A stretch of 34,226 nucleotides of DNA from Deltaproteobacteria bacterium (GCA_021793275.1 JAJYTC010000030.1:1-34226); one strand, 5' to 3'. Positions 15,952 to 24,434 are shown, numbered from the stretch's first letter. Made by a program: numbers and translations. The notes: generated from the letters alone by a model not told the origin.

Positions 15952-16743
15952 TTACCTGAGTTCGGCCAGCACCGCGGCCAGCCTTTCAGCCTGTTCCTCC
16001 GCCGAGCCTTCTATAAGCGTGCATTCCCGCCCCATATCGGCAGGCGGCGCCAGTTCCGTCAGTTGAAGCTTCCTTAACCGCTCGACATCGCAGCCGAGAT
16101 CCTTACTGTTCCATTTCGGGATGGTCATCGGACGCCTCAGAAGCCCCAGCATCTTGCTGCGGGCCACATACCGCAACTCGCCAACCTCGTTGCTTACCGT
16201 CACAAGGGCGGGAAGCGCAGCTTCGACCACCTCGTAGCCAACCGGCACGGTCTTTTCCACCAGCAGTTTTCCGTCGTCTATCTTTATCGACCGCGCAAGG
16301 CTTACGCAGGCGACATCGAGCATCTCTCCCAGGATCAGGCCCACCTGCCCCGAGTCCCAGTCGCCGGCCTGCCTGCCGGTCAAAACGAGGTCCCAGTCAC
16401 CGATCTTTTTGATCGCGCAGGAAAGAACATGCGCCGTGGAAAAGCTATCCAGCCCTTCGAACAACGGGTCTTCCAAGAGCACCAGGGAGTCGGCGCCCGC
16501 CGCGATCGTCTTCCTCAGCACCGTATCTGAAACCTTCCGGCCCATGCTGAGAACCGTTATCTTTCCCCCCAGCTCTTCCTTTATCCTGATCGCGGCCTCC
16601 AGAGCGTTTTCATCATAGGGGCTGATGACGTCCGGAGCGTCCACACTCACCTGCTTTTTCTCCACGTTCACGGTAACGTCGGAAAACGGCGCTTCCGGAT
16701 CGGGTATCTGCTTTGCGCAGACAATGATTTGCGGCTCTTTCAT
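15952..16743 (-). CDS. etfB: Electron transfer flavoprotein beta subunit
   Basis: A 263-residue EtfB: IIVCAKQIPDPEA at the N-terminus, ISPYDENALEAAIRIKEE, the AMP/nucleotide segment LVLTGRQAGDWDSGQVG, and VEKTVPVGYEVVEAALPALVTVSNEVGELRY, all hallmark EtfB stretches. It partners EtfA to carry one FAD and an AMP (or a second FAD in bifurcating forms). The start ATG overlaps the etfA stop (TAATG), with GGAGG ten bases before, so the two are made in step. The CrtI-like gene follows after 27 bases. I cannot decide from sequence by eye whether this ETF is bifurcating. Confidence 0.95.
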   Translation of the reverse strand: MKEPQIIVCAKQIPDPEAPFSDVTVNVEKKQVSVDAPDVISPYDENALEAAIRIKEELGGKITVLSMGRKVSDTVLRKTIAAGADSLVLLEDPLFEGLDSFSTAHVLSCAIKKIGDWDLVLTGRQAGDWDSGQVGLILGEMLDVACVSLARSIKIDDGKLLVEKTVPVGYEVVEAALPALVTVSNEVGELRYVARSKMLGLLRRPMTIPKWNSKDLGCDVERLRKLQLTELAPPADMGRECTLIEGSAEEQAERLAAVLAELR

Positions 16744-17729
16744 TATCGTTCCTCCAGTTTCTTCACCAGGGCGGGGACTATGTCCCTGTAGTCGCCAACA
16801 ACTCCGTAGTCGGCCACCTTGAACATGTTGCAGCCGGGATCGGTATTTATGGCCACAATCTTTTTGGACCGGATCATCCCCACCAGATGCTGGATCGCTC
16901 CCGATATCCCTACCGCTATGTAGGCATCAGGGGAGATGATCGTTCCGGTAAGCCCCACCTGGCGGTCCGAAGACATCCAGCACTTGTCGACTACCGGACG
17001 GCTGCACCCGACCATCACGTTGCCGTGCGACCCGCTCAGCGCGGCCGCAAGCGCCTCGAGCATTTCGAAATCCTCTTTGGCCTCTATCCCTCTTCCTCCG
17101 GATATGACCACATTGGCCTTGTCCAGCTCGACCACTTCCTGCTCGACCGTCTGTATGGTTTTCACCCTGATCGAGGATTCCGCGATGCCAGGCGCCATAT
17201 CGACAATCGCGCTTCGAGTCTGCGCCTCATCTATCGGCTCGAAGGCGTTCTTTCGAACCGTCACCATCTGCGGAACGCCCTCACACTTGACCGTAGCGAT
17301 GGCGTTACCCCCGTAGATCGGCTTTGTCCTCACAAGCAGGCCGTCTTCAGGATCCACTCTCAAGTTCAGGCAGTCGGTGGTAAGGCCGGTATTCAACCTG
17401 CACGCGAGCCTCGGCCCCACTTCCTTTCCCACAAACGAGTGGCTCATGAGAAATATCCCCGGTTTCACCTGCCCGCACAGCCATTCCAGTCCGCCCACCC
17501 AGGCATCGGCATTGAAGCCCTCGAGCAGGGGATGTTCGAGCCTGTAGACCTTGTCCAGCCCGAAAGAGGCGGCCGACTCGGCCAACTGCGCCGTCTGACT
17601 CCCAACCACCACGGCGTTGGCCTCAACGCCCAGTTGGCTGCCAAGCCCTTTTGCACCCCGCATCAGCTCCAGGGTCTTTTTGTCCAATATTCCATCTTTG
17701 GCCTCAACCAACAGCAGTATCTCGCTCAT
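16743..17729 (-). CDS. etfA: Electron transfer flavoprotein alpha subunit
   Basis: A 328-residue EtfA. The N-terminal domain begins MSEILLLVEAKDG. The FAD domain carries VVISGGRGIEAKEDFEMLEALA, AVGCSRPVVDKCW-type sequence (here VGCSRPVVDKCW), QVGLTGTIISPDAYIAVGISGAIQHLVGM and IVAINTDPGCNMFKVADYGVVGD. With EtfB it collects electrons from flavin dehydrogenases. The start at 17729 replaces the track start at 17762 because GGAGG precedes it and the family starts there. It is 22 bases behind the EMO gene, which is the likely electron acceptor. The order EMO-etfA-etfB makes a self-contained route to the quinone pool. Confidence 0.95.
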   Translation of the reverse strand: MSEILLLVEAKDGILDKKTLELMRGAKGLGSQLGVEANAVVVGSQTAQLAESAASFGLDKVYRLEHPLLEGFNADAWVGGLEWLCGQVKPGIFLMSHSFVGKEVGPRLACRLNTGLTTDCLNLRVDPEDGLLVRTKPIYGGNAIATVKCEGVPQMVTVRKNAFEPIDEAQTRSAIVDMAPGIAESSIRVKTIQTVEQEVVELDKANVVISGGRGIEAKEDFEMLEALAAALSGSHGNVMVGCSRPVVDKCWMSSDRQVGLTGTIISPDAYIAVGISGAIQHLVGMIRSKKIVAINTDPGCNMFKVADYGVVGDYRDIVPALVKKLEER

Positions 17730-17751
17730 CTCAGCCAGTCCTCCTTGTTGT

Positions 17752-19737
17752 TTATTGTCCATCGGAAACCGATTGGAGAAGCAACTCGTTTAGGTCCATT
17801 ACCTTCAATTCGTTTTCAAATCCCACGGTCTTCAAAGCATCCTCGAGCATGATCAGGCAGAGGGGACAGGCGGTGACCAGAACCCTGGCGCCCGTCCGGT
17901 GCGCCTCCCTGATCCTGATTTCGCTCATTCTGGCCTCGCCCCGAATCTCCTGCCCCTGCCACATCCTTCCCCCTCCTCCGCCGCAGCAGAGGCTGTCCGG
18001 ACCATGGTGGGCCATCTCGACGAGTTTTATTCCGGGAATCGAGCGGATGACCTGCCTCGGATCATCGAAAATGCGGTTGTGCCGGCCAAGGTAACAGGGA
18101 TCGTGATAGGTCACCGTGAAGTCCAGCGCCTTTTTCGGCTCGAGCTTCCCGCCAGCGACCAGATCCTTTAAAACCGCCGAATAATGGCGCACCCTGAACA
18201 TCGAGCCGGGATATTCGTTAAGAAAGGTGTGAAAGCAGTGCGGAGAAGACGTTACGATGTCGGATACCGAAAGTTTTTCGAAAAGCTCGGAACAGCCTTC
18301 CATTTTCTCCTGAAACAGCCCCAGTTCTCCCACTACTCTCGCAATGTCTCCGCAACACGGCTCTTTGTCCCCGAGGATCGCGAAATCCATCCCCGCGAGT
18401 TTCAGAAGCTTCGAGAAGGACACGGCTATCGCCTGGGCCCTGGCGTCAAAGGAGGTGGTGCATCCGACGAAGTAGCAAAGTGGACCCCGGCTTAAAACTT
18501 GCCGGGGTGACGAACCATCGTTTTTCCCCCCGGCCTTGATAACCGGCACATCGAGCCCCTTTGCCCAGACAGTCCGGTCTCTTTTGGACGAAACCCAGGG
18601 ATTATCGTAGTTGAAGAGCCTCTCGAGGGTCTGGTTCAAAACATCCGGCACCCCCTTGCCCTCTTCGATCAGCATGGCCCGTTTTTTCCCGACGGCCCTG
18701 AACGGAGCCCCGTACACCGGGCAAACTTCCATGCACGCCCCGCAGGTTGTGCAAAACCAGGCGGCCTTATCCCCCTCGATCCCGTCCACGTTAAGCAAAA
18801 ACCGGATGTCTCCGGCCGGCGAATGCTCCTGCCACAGTAAATGTCGCGCGGTCTGCACAAAGTCGCGCGGTGAGAGAGGCTCGCCCGCTCCCGCCGACGG
18901 GCATGCCTGCACACAACGCCCGCACCGCGTGCAGGCATCGAGAAAAGCCGTCTCGGCGATCTCCCATTGAACACCCGATGCAATCGCTTCCTCGGGCTCT
19001 TCCGAAGCTTCCACCGGAGAATGGTGCAGGTAATAGGCAGCAGGCGCCCCGACCAGGTGAAAGAGCTTCGTGTAAGGAATCGCGGCGATGAATGCCAAAC
19101 AGAGCAACGCATGGCCCCACCACAGGCCCGGGTATATCGACAGGGCCGTCGCCTGCGGGATAAAACCGGCGATAAGAGGACCGAAAAACGCCCACTCGGT
19201 CCACGGAGGTCTTTGGGCCGAAAGTATCACTGCCTCCAAAAAAAAGCCCGAACACACTACCACCAGGAACCAAAGAACCACGACTCCGTCCTCGAGTCTT
19301 CGTTCGAGCCTTGGCGCCCGCTGAATATATCGGCGCACAAGCGACCAGATAATCCCGGCCAGCAGAAGCATCCCGCCGATCTCCATCGACAATCCGAAAA
19401 ATAGATACTTCTTTCCGGTAAGAAAGGGATACACATGACCATCTATAGCCAGCAATGTGGTGCCGATCAGTAAGATGATAAATCCCCAGAACGTCAGGAA
19501 ATGAGCAATACCCGCCTGGATATCGCCTTTAAACAGGCGGATGCCGAACACTATCTCGAAGATCGACTGCTTCACGGCCTGCCATGAAAAGGACGTTTTG
19601 TTTTTTGATGTGCTTTTTCGCCATACACTTATATGAATGCCGACTCCTACCGCGAATATGCATATGGCAAGAAAGGCTATTGTATAAAACAGCCAGACAT
19701 CATTTATTTTCCAAAACATGGGCCTTTCCGGAATCAT
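17752..19737 (-). CDS. Membrane ETF:quinone oxidoreductase, EMO/DUF224 type
   Basis: A 661-residue fusion. Residues 1-~240 hold about six hydrophobic helices of NarI-like cytochrome-b type (WLFYTIAFLAICIFAVGVGI; FWGFIILLIGTTLLAI; a His-containing HALLCLAFIAAIPY). Then comes a two-cluster ferredoxin domain (CTRCGRCVQACPS, CTTCGACMEVCPV), then two CCG domains (…EPCCGDIARVVGE and DSLCCGGGGGRMW) that probably bind a non-cubane cluster. This is the layout of the ETF:menaquinone oxidoreductase proposed for syntrophic fatty- and aromatic-acid degraders. It would move electrons from EtfAB into the membrane quinone. It is immediately upstream of etfA. HdrD-like or GlcF-like roles are alternatives, but the ETF neighbours favour EMO. 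Confidence 0.88.
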   Translation of the reverse strand: MIPERPMFWKINDVWLFYTIAFLAICIFAVGVGIHISVWRKSTSKNKTSFSWQAVKQSIFEIVFGIRLFKGDIQAGIAHFLTFWGFIILLIGTTLLAIDGHVYPFLTGKKYLFFGLSMEIGGMLLLAGIIWSLVRRYIQRAPRLERRLEDGVVVLWFLVVVCSGFFLEAVILSAQRPPWTEWAFFGPLIAGFIPQATALSIYPGLWWGHALLCLAFIAAIPYTKLFHLVGAPAAYYLHHSPVEASEEPEEAIASGVQWEIAETAFLDACTRCGRCVQACPSAGAGEPLSPRDFVQTARHLLWQEHSPAGDIRFLLNVDGIEGDKAAWFCTTCGACMEVCPVYGAPFRAVGKKRAMLIEEGKGVPDVLNQTLERLFNYDNPWVSSKRDRTVWAKGLDVPVIKAGGKNDGSSPRQVLSRGPLCYFVGCTTSFDARAQAIAVSFSKLLKLAGMDFAILGDKEPCCGDIARVVGELGLFQEKMEGCSELFEKLSVSDIVTSSPHCFHTFLNEYPGSMFRVRHYSAVLKDLVAGGKLEPKKALDFTVTYHDPCYLGRHNRIFDDPRQVIRSIPGIKLVEMAHHGPDSLCCGGGGGRMWQGQEIRGEARMSEIRIREAHRTGARVLVTACPLCLIMLEDALKTVGFENELKVMDLNELLLQSVSDGQ

Positions 19738-19847
19738 AAAAAACCCCTTTTCCTTATCCAGAAACGATCAGCAGCTTGTAGTCAATAGACATACCACTCC
19801 ACAGTTACTTGAACACATCTAGCAACATATATGTAACATCAGATGAA

Positions 19848-20507
19848 TTAGAATTTTTTCATCATTTCACCTAACAAATACGGTACTTCTATCCTTCCGG
19901 TCGGAGCCAGTATCCTGTTGCTGTAATCCGTAGCATATTTATCTTTCAGGGTATTGGCTATTTTTCTGAAAAGGGGCTTTTCGATGGCCTCCGCGATAGC
20001 TGCGAGGCTCCTGCACGTACACTCTGCAAGAATCCTGGGGCCGCTGCCTATAGCCAACCGCCATGCCCCCGTCACGGGGATTTTCAATTCTTCCATCGCC
20101 GGCATGCATTCTTCAATGACAAAATCTGCATGCTCTTTTTCCCTGCCGCTGAGGACATTGTAATAGTGATTGAATTTCCAGACCCCGGTCTGAATGCGAT
20201 AAGGTCCTTCCTCCATGCGGCCTGCCGGGACATAGACCCTGTTATTGTATTTCCATACGAATTCGGACAACCCGGAGGCAAGTTCCAGGTACTCGCGCGA
20301 AGAAATGGTCCGCCGCAAATTGTCGGCCTCATCGACCGTAGCTACTGCGACTATCCTTGGACCTTCCCCCACCGCAACGTAATAACCTCCCACCAGTCGT
20401 ATCCCCAAATCCTCCAGGCCCGGGTTGTAAGTGTTCAAGATAAAAGAGGAATATTCATCGAACTTTCCGGGTATCACGTCCCAGTACTGCACAAACAGGA
20501 TGGCCAT
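19848..20507 (-). CDS. Duplicated ABM/NIPSNAP-like domain protein
   Basis: A 219-residue protein made of two copies of one ~95-residue domain. Copy 1 runs from FVQYWDVIPGKFDEYSSF through LGIRLVGGYYVAVGEGPRIVA to YNNRVYVPAGRM; copy 2 from FNHYYNVLSGREKEHADF through LKIPVTGAWRLAIGSGPRILA to YSNRILAPTGRI. The pattern fits a dimeric alpha/beta-barrel (ABM/NIPSNAP-like) fold fused into a pseudo-dimer, but I do not recognise an exact family. No cofactor motif or signal peptide is seen. It lies 22 bases behind the ATP-grasp gene and 110 before EMO, so it is probably part of the pathway, perhaps binding a small substrate. Confidence 0.75.
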   Translation of the reverse strand: MAILFVQYWDVIPGKFDEYSSFILNTYNPGLEDLGIRLVGGYYVAVGEGPRIVAVATVDEADNLRRTISSREYLELASGLSEFVWKYNNRVYVPAGRMEEGPYRIQTGVWKFNHYYNVLSGREKEHADFVIEECMPAMEELKIPVTGAWRLAIGSGPRILAECTCRSLAAIAEAIEKPLFRKIANTLKDKYATDYSNRILAPTGRIEVPYLLGEMMKKF

Positions 20508-20529
20508 GCCTTCTCCTTTTCCAGAGCGC

Positions 20530-21555
20530 CTAAGATTTGAACATGCGGGTCATAAGCTCAGCCAGGTATTCGGCTTCCTTTTCTTTGGTCTTCGAGTATT
20601 TGGCCGGTCTCGCCTGGACCCAGTAAAGGTTCTCCGGACAGCACCCCGAGCAATCCAGGACCCATTCCATATCCTGCGGGCAGTTGAAATAGGACTCTAC
20701 TTCCTTGGCAATGCGCACTATTTCCTTTAACTCTTTCTCATCCACACAAGGTTTGGCCTGAATGTCCCCGGGCACATCGGTCATTGCGGTCCCGGAATCC
20801 TTGTAGACGATCATCTTCGTCTTCTTATTGACCGTACACTCCACACACCCGCTCTCTTTATCCACGATGTACTGGTCCGGGGTGATCTCTCCGCTGACAA
20901 CGCTTTCGCCCAACCCCCAGTTTCCTTCCACCACGACTTTGGAGGTGTCTCCAACCGTCGGCAGCACAGTCAGGACTACACCCGCCGACTTGGCATCCAC
21001 CATTTTGAGCACCGCGACCCCGATGGGCGCCTTGTCAAGCGGCATCCCCTTCTCCAGCCTGAAGGCTATGGCCCTGGTAGTAAAGGCGCTTCCCCAGACC
21101 TCGATAACCTTGCGCACAACCGACTCTTTGCGCCGCACGTTCAGATAGGTCTCCATCTGGCCGGGCATGCTCACTGCGCCGCTGGAACGGACGGCCACGG
21201 CAATTTCGTCCTCGCCCGCCCGTTGTTTCAACTCCTCGTAATACCGGTACAATTCGTCTCTCATGTCGGGAGGCATTTCCTGCGATTCAATGATTTGCCG
21301 AATTGTCCGGCTGGCCTCCACCTGCTTTCTAACGTTTTTCAATTCGTTCACGTTATCCCGGACGTATTGGCGTATCAACTCACCGGCGCCCGTTTCAGCC
21401 ATGAATCGTTCATATCCCTCCACCGATATGGCAAATCCCGGTGGTATCCGCATCCCCAGTCCGGTCATCTCTCCAAGGTTGGCGCATTTTTTCCCTACCA
21501 GATCGTTATGTCCGCTATTCAATTCCTCAAACCAGTACAGCCACTTCTTACTCAT
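20530..21555 (-). CDS. PEP-synthase/PPDK-like ATP-grasp subunit (set 2)
   Basis: A 341-residue stand-alone N-terminal half of a PEP-synthase-type dikinase, like the 40-kDa subunit of phenylphosphate synthase. It should bind ATP and phosphorylate the His of the partner subunit. Visible: VGKKCANLGEMTGLGMRIPPGFAISVEGYERFM, VAVRSSGAVSMPGQMETYLN, VVEGNWGLGESVVSGEITPDQYIV, DMEWVLD and the closing LYWVQARPAKY. The nucleotide loop reads SMPGQMET, as in pyruvate phosphate dikinase, not the [14 protein letters not shown] of PEP synthase or of the second copy at 32937. The start at 21555 has AAGGAG nine bases upstream; the track start (21699) adds 48 non-family residues. It follows the His subunit gene across a 192-bp gap with a hairpin. 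Confidence 0.85.
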   Translation of the reverse strand: MSKKWLYWFEELNSGHNDLVGKKCANLGEMTGLGMRIPPGFAISVEGYERFMAETGAGELIRQYVRDNVNELKNVRKQVEASRTIRQIIESQEMPPDMRDELYRYYEELKQRAGEDEIAVAVRSSGAVSMPGQMETYLNVRRKESVVRKVIEVWGSAFTTRAIAFRLEKGMPLDKAPIGVAVLKMVDAKSAGVVLTVLPTVGDTSKVVVEGNWGLGESVVSGEITPDQYIVDKESGCVECTVNKKTKMIVYKDSGTAMTDVPGDIQAKPCVDEKELKEIVRIAKEVESYFNCPQDMEWVLDCSGCCPENLYWVQARPAKYSKTKEKEAEYLAELMTRMFKS

Positions 21556-21688
21556 CAAATCATCTCCTTGCGAAATCCAGGCATGGTTCGAATCATCGTC
21601 GCGGTCTCTGGCCGAAAAACAGGACTCGCAGGGTTTGGCTAACCCGATCAACTTCAGACGCCTCGAAGCAGATGGAGTGGAGATATAT

Positions 21689-21714
21689 CCGGGGTGCAAA
21701 CCTTTACACCCCGG
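21689..21714. promoter_or_regulatory. Strong hairpin between the two dikinase genes
   Basis: CCGGGGTG-N10-CACCCCGG, a perfect 8-bp GC-rich stem (9 with the flanking T-A), 33 bases beyond the His-subunit stop. No T-run follows on the minus strand, so it should protect or pause the transcript rather than end it, possibly setting unequal subunit levels. Confidence 0.6.
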
Positions 21715-21747
21715 ACAGGTAACTGGACCCGCGACTTGGACGAAATC

Positions 21748-23430
21748 TCATTTATCCAATATGAACACGGCGCCCAGATTGGCATCCACCTTGACCCTCT
21801 GGCCCGATTTGATTTTGGCGGTGCCCTCGAAAACGTTCATGACAACCGGAATCCCGTATTCCCTGCCCACAATCGCCGCATGGGAAAGGCTTGCCCCACG
21901 GTCGACGATCACCCCCTTGATCATGGAGAAAACGGGGGTCCAACTGGGCGAGGTGCTAGCCGCCACGAGGATATCCCCTTCTTCGATCAGGTGGAGCTCA
22001 TCTTCGCTCAGGATCACCCGTGCAGTCCCCTCGGCCACCCCGGGCGAACCGCAGGTGCCGTAAAGGTCGGCCTTGAGTTCGGGACGCACCTGCGGCATGG
22101 AGCCCACAACCACTTTGAGGGCGATGGGGTCCATCGACTGGACCAGCACTCCCATGGCCATATCCAGGTCGAAACCCTCTTTGAGCAAGGCCGGCGGGTT
22201 GGGGGTTTTCATCCATTCATTCCACTCGCCTTTTCGCCGCTCGACGAGGTAGCGCAAATCGAACTGGTCGGGGTTGATCCCCGCACGTCTGACCTCGTCG
22301 GGCATGAGAAAGAATATATCCTCGGCCCCGTCTAAAGCCCCCTTCTGAACGAAGCGGTTTCCAAGACCCAGAGCGCTCCTGCGCATCATGGCGTGGGTAT
22401 AGAGATCCAGGTAGTGATCGTGCTCTTCGCTGAATATCCCGCTTTTCTGCGCCAGGACCATAAGGCGCTCGAACCAGCCTCTTTGTTCCTGGGGCACCTT
22501 GGATAACACGGTCTTTTCAGCCTCTTTGCGCTGTTCGGTAATCTTTTTCCTCTCTTCGTCGAGATTGAAGTTCCCGCCTTTCTGGATAAACTGCTTGACG
22601 TTGACCAGAGCGGGAGTCGGGTCTTCGACCCAACTGGGAAGGTTTATTTCCGACATGCGCTGCATCCTCCAGCCGTCTTCATTCATGAAGGACATGAAAT
22701 CCTTCATAAAGGCTCTTCCTGCGGCCGATTCGTCGAGTCTGCCCACGATTTCCGAGGCATTGCTTTGCACCAATGTCTCAGCCAGCCCTTCCTCTCGCGC
22801 CCGCTTGGAAAACTCCCAAAGCCGGCGATCCACCTGAAACACTTTGTTGTCAAAACCGGAAACCAGATTATGAAAAATGGGCGAGGTGTCGTCGATTCCT
22901 GCCAACTCACGGCACATGTTCTCAAAAAGTATATAGGCGGTATAAGTGCCGTACATCATGTACATGTGGATTTCCCACATGCGCCTGCAGGTGTTTATCG
23001 TCTCTTCGAAATTATCCAGCAGTTCGATATTCGAAGCTTTTTCAACATCGAGGGCCTTCAGTTTTTCGTATCGGCCCAGCATCTCCTTTACGAAGCCGCC
23101 CCACAAACCGTCATAGTCTTCAATGAAAGGCAAAATGGCCTTGCGAAATTCCGCTTCTCTTCTTTGTTTTTCCTCTTCGCTCTTAACCAGCAGCAAGGTC
23201 AGATATCCGCCTCCCTTATGAAACCTCCAGTCCCAGCCCTTGACCGTGGGCAGGCTCAGCTTTTCCGCCCCGTACTGCATTCCGTGGCGGCAGAAATTGA
23301 CCCAGAACCATCCAAACATCGGGGTCCAGGGCGGCACGGAATGGGTACCGTCCAAAAACCACGCCGGCGACTGGGCAAAATCTCTTTCAGCATCAAATTC
23401 CAAACCGGGGACGACATCGTACACTTTCAT
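21748..23430 (-). CDS. PEP-utilising phosphohistidine subunit (set 2)
   Basis: A 560-residue protein corresponding to the large (alpha) subunit of a split dikinase. The last ~90 residues form the PEP-utilising mobile domain: GSPGVAEGTARVI, GDILVAASTSPSWTPVF, and the phospho-acceptor His in RGASLSHAAIVGREYGIPVV. The first ~450 residues are the presumed substrate part. They share general layout, but little obvious sequence, with the phenylphosphate synthase alpha gene at 29972. Here it starts MKVYDVVPGLEFDAERDF and has runs such as MHYMMYGTY-type helices (HMYMMYGTYTAY). There is no PEP-synthase C-terminal barrel. The start at 23430 follows GAGGAGAGGGAAT; the track start at 23469 is a GTG without support. 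The acceptor of the phosphate is unknown. Confidence 0.83.
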   Translation of the reverse strand: MKVYDVVPGLEFDAERDFAQSPAWFLDGTHSVPPWTPMFGWFWVNFCRHGMQYGAEKLSLPTVKGWDWRFHKGGGYLTLLLVKSEEEKQRREAEFRKAILPFIEDYDGLWGGFVKEMLGRYEKLKALDVEKASNIELLDNFEETINTCRRMWEIHMYMMYGTYTAYILFENMCRELAGIDDTSPIFHNLVSGFDNKVFQVDRRLWEFSKRAREEGLAETLVQSNASEIVGRLDESAAGRAFMKDFMSFMNEDGWRMQRMSEINLPSWVEDPTPALVNVKQFIQKGGNFNLDEERKKITEQRKEAEKTVLSKVPQEQRGWFERLMVLAQKSGIFSEEHDHYLDLYTHAMMRRSALGLGNRFVQKGALDGAEDIFFLMPDEVRRAGINPDQFDLRYLVERRKGEWNEWMKTPNPPALLKEGFDLDMAMGVLVQSMDPIALKVVVGSMPQVRPELKADLYGTCGSPGVAEGTARVILSEDELHLIEEGDILVAASTSPSWTPVFSMIKGVIVDRGASLSHAAIVGREYGIPVVMNVFEGTAKIKSGQRVKVDANLGAVFILDK

Positions 23431-23461
23431 ATTCCCTCTCCTCATTTTGGTGGTTGTAGCC

Positions 23462-23478
23462 GGTCTCACTACGAGACC
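23462..23478. promoter_or_regulatory. Inverted repeat before set-2 His subunit
   Basis: GGTCTC-ACTAC-GAGACC, a perfect 6-bp inverted repeat 32 bases before the start codon, in the 251-bp gap after the SDR gene. No second -24/-12 element was found in this gap. It may be an operator or an mRNA hairpin. Confidence 0.35.
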
Positions 23479-23681
23479 TGGATTTTGCCCGGAAAAACCT
23501 GCAAAGAATTGGACTGGGGTACCAAAGACCTTTCAATTCAATATCCTGCGTTATGCCGATAATTTCGCTTCCGGCCGGAGGAAGAGGGTGAGGGTAAGAA
23601 CTCGGTGACTATAGTGAATACGACGAATTCCCTCGATGAACAGTGCGATCGATCAGTCCGGGCATAAACGACTTCCATTGT

Positions 23682-24434
23682 CTAATGCATTGCTCGACCT
23701 CCATCTATCAACAGTGTCTGACCGGTGATAAAGTCGCTTTCCGCCGAGGCCAGAAAAAGCGCGGCCCCCACCAGGTCTTCGGGTCTCTCCAATCTGTGCA
23801 AAGGGGTCTTTGAGACATCGTACCTGGAAACATCGGCCAGACCACGACTGGCTTCCGTGTCCGTAAATCCGGGGGCGATACAGTTTATGCAGATTTGATG
23901 AGGTCCCAGTTCAACGGCCAGCGCACGGGTAAGACCGATAATGCCTCCCTTGGACGCCACGTAGTGGGCGAAACCATTTGAGCCGGTAAAGAAAACCTCC
24001 GAAGCCAGATTGACGATTTTCCCGTAACCCTGCTCTTTCATGTATGGAAAAACGGCCCGGGTAGCTATAAACGCCCCTTTCACATTGACGTTCATGACCA
24101 GGTCCCATTCCGCCAGGTCGATCTCGAAAAAGGGCTTTCTTTTTATCCCGTCGTAGACGGCGGCATTGTTGATCAGGACATCCACGCGACCGAACCTCTC
24201 GATTGTCGCCTGCACCATGTTTTTGGCATCGGCCTCCGAGGAAACGTCGGCGCGAACCATTTCCGCCTCCCCACCCAGCGAACGCACCATTTTCACCGTC
24301 TGGTCCAGGTTGTCCATGTCCTTTCGAGTTACGGCCACCACCTTGGCCCCTTCCCGGGCCAGCCCGAGGCAGAACGCCCTGCCCAAACCTTTCGCCCCGC
24401 CGGTCACGATAGCCACCTTTCCACTCAGCCGCAT
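23682..24434 (-). CDS. Short-chain dehydrogenase/reductase (SDR)
   Basis: A 250-residue classical SDR. It has the cofactor motif VTGGAKGLGRAF (TGxxxGxG), the structural NNAA in LINNAAVYDG, a serine in the VNLASEVFF region, the catalytic YxxxK in HYVASKGG and the C-terminal SDFITGQTLLIDGG. It should oxidise an alcohol or reduce a ketone with NAD(P). In the MaoC/FabG-like group the substrate is often a CoA ester or cyclic ketone; none can be assigned here. The ATG at 24434 has GGAGGG seven bases upstream. It is the first gene after a sigma-54 promoter, so it leads the 12-gene train. Confidence 0.9.
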   Translation of the reverse strand: MRLSGKVAIVTGGAKGLGRAFCLGLAREGAKVVAVTRKDMDNLDQTVKMVRSLGGEAEMVRADVSSEADAKNMVQATIERFGRVDVLINNAAVYDGIKRKPFFEIDLAEWDLVMNVNVKGAFIATRAVFPYMKEQGYGKIVNLASEVFFTGSNGFAHYVASKGGIIGLTRALAVELGPHQICINCIAPGFTDTEASRGLADVSRYDVSKTPLHRLERPEDLVGAALFLASAESDFITGQTLLIDGGRAMH

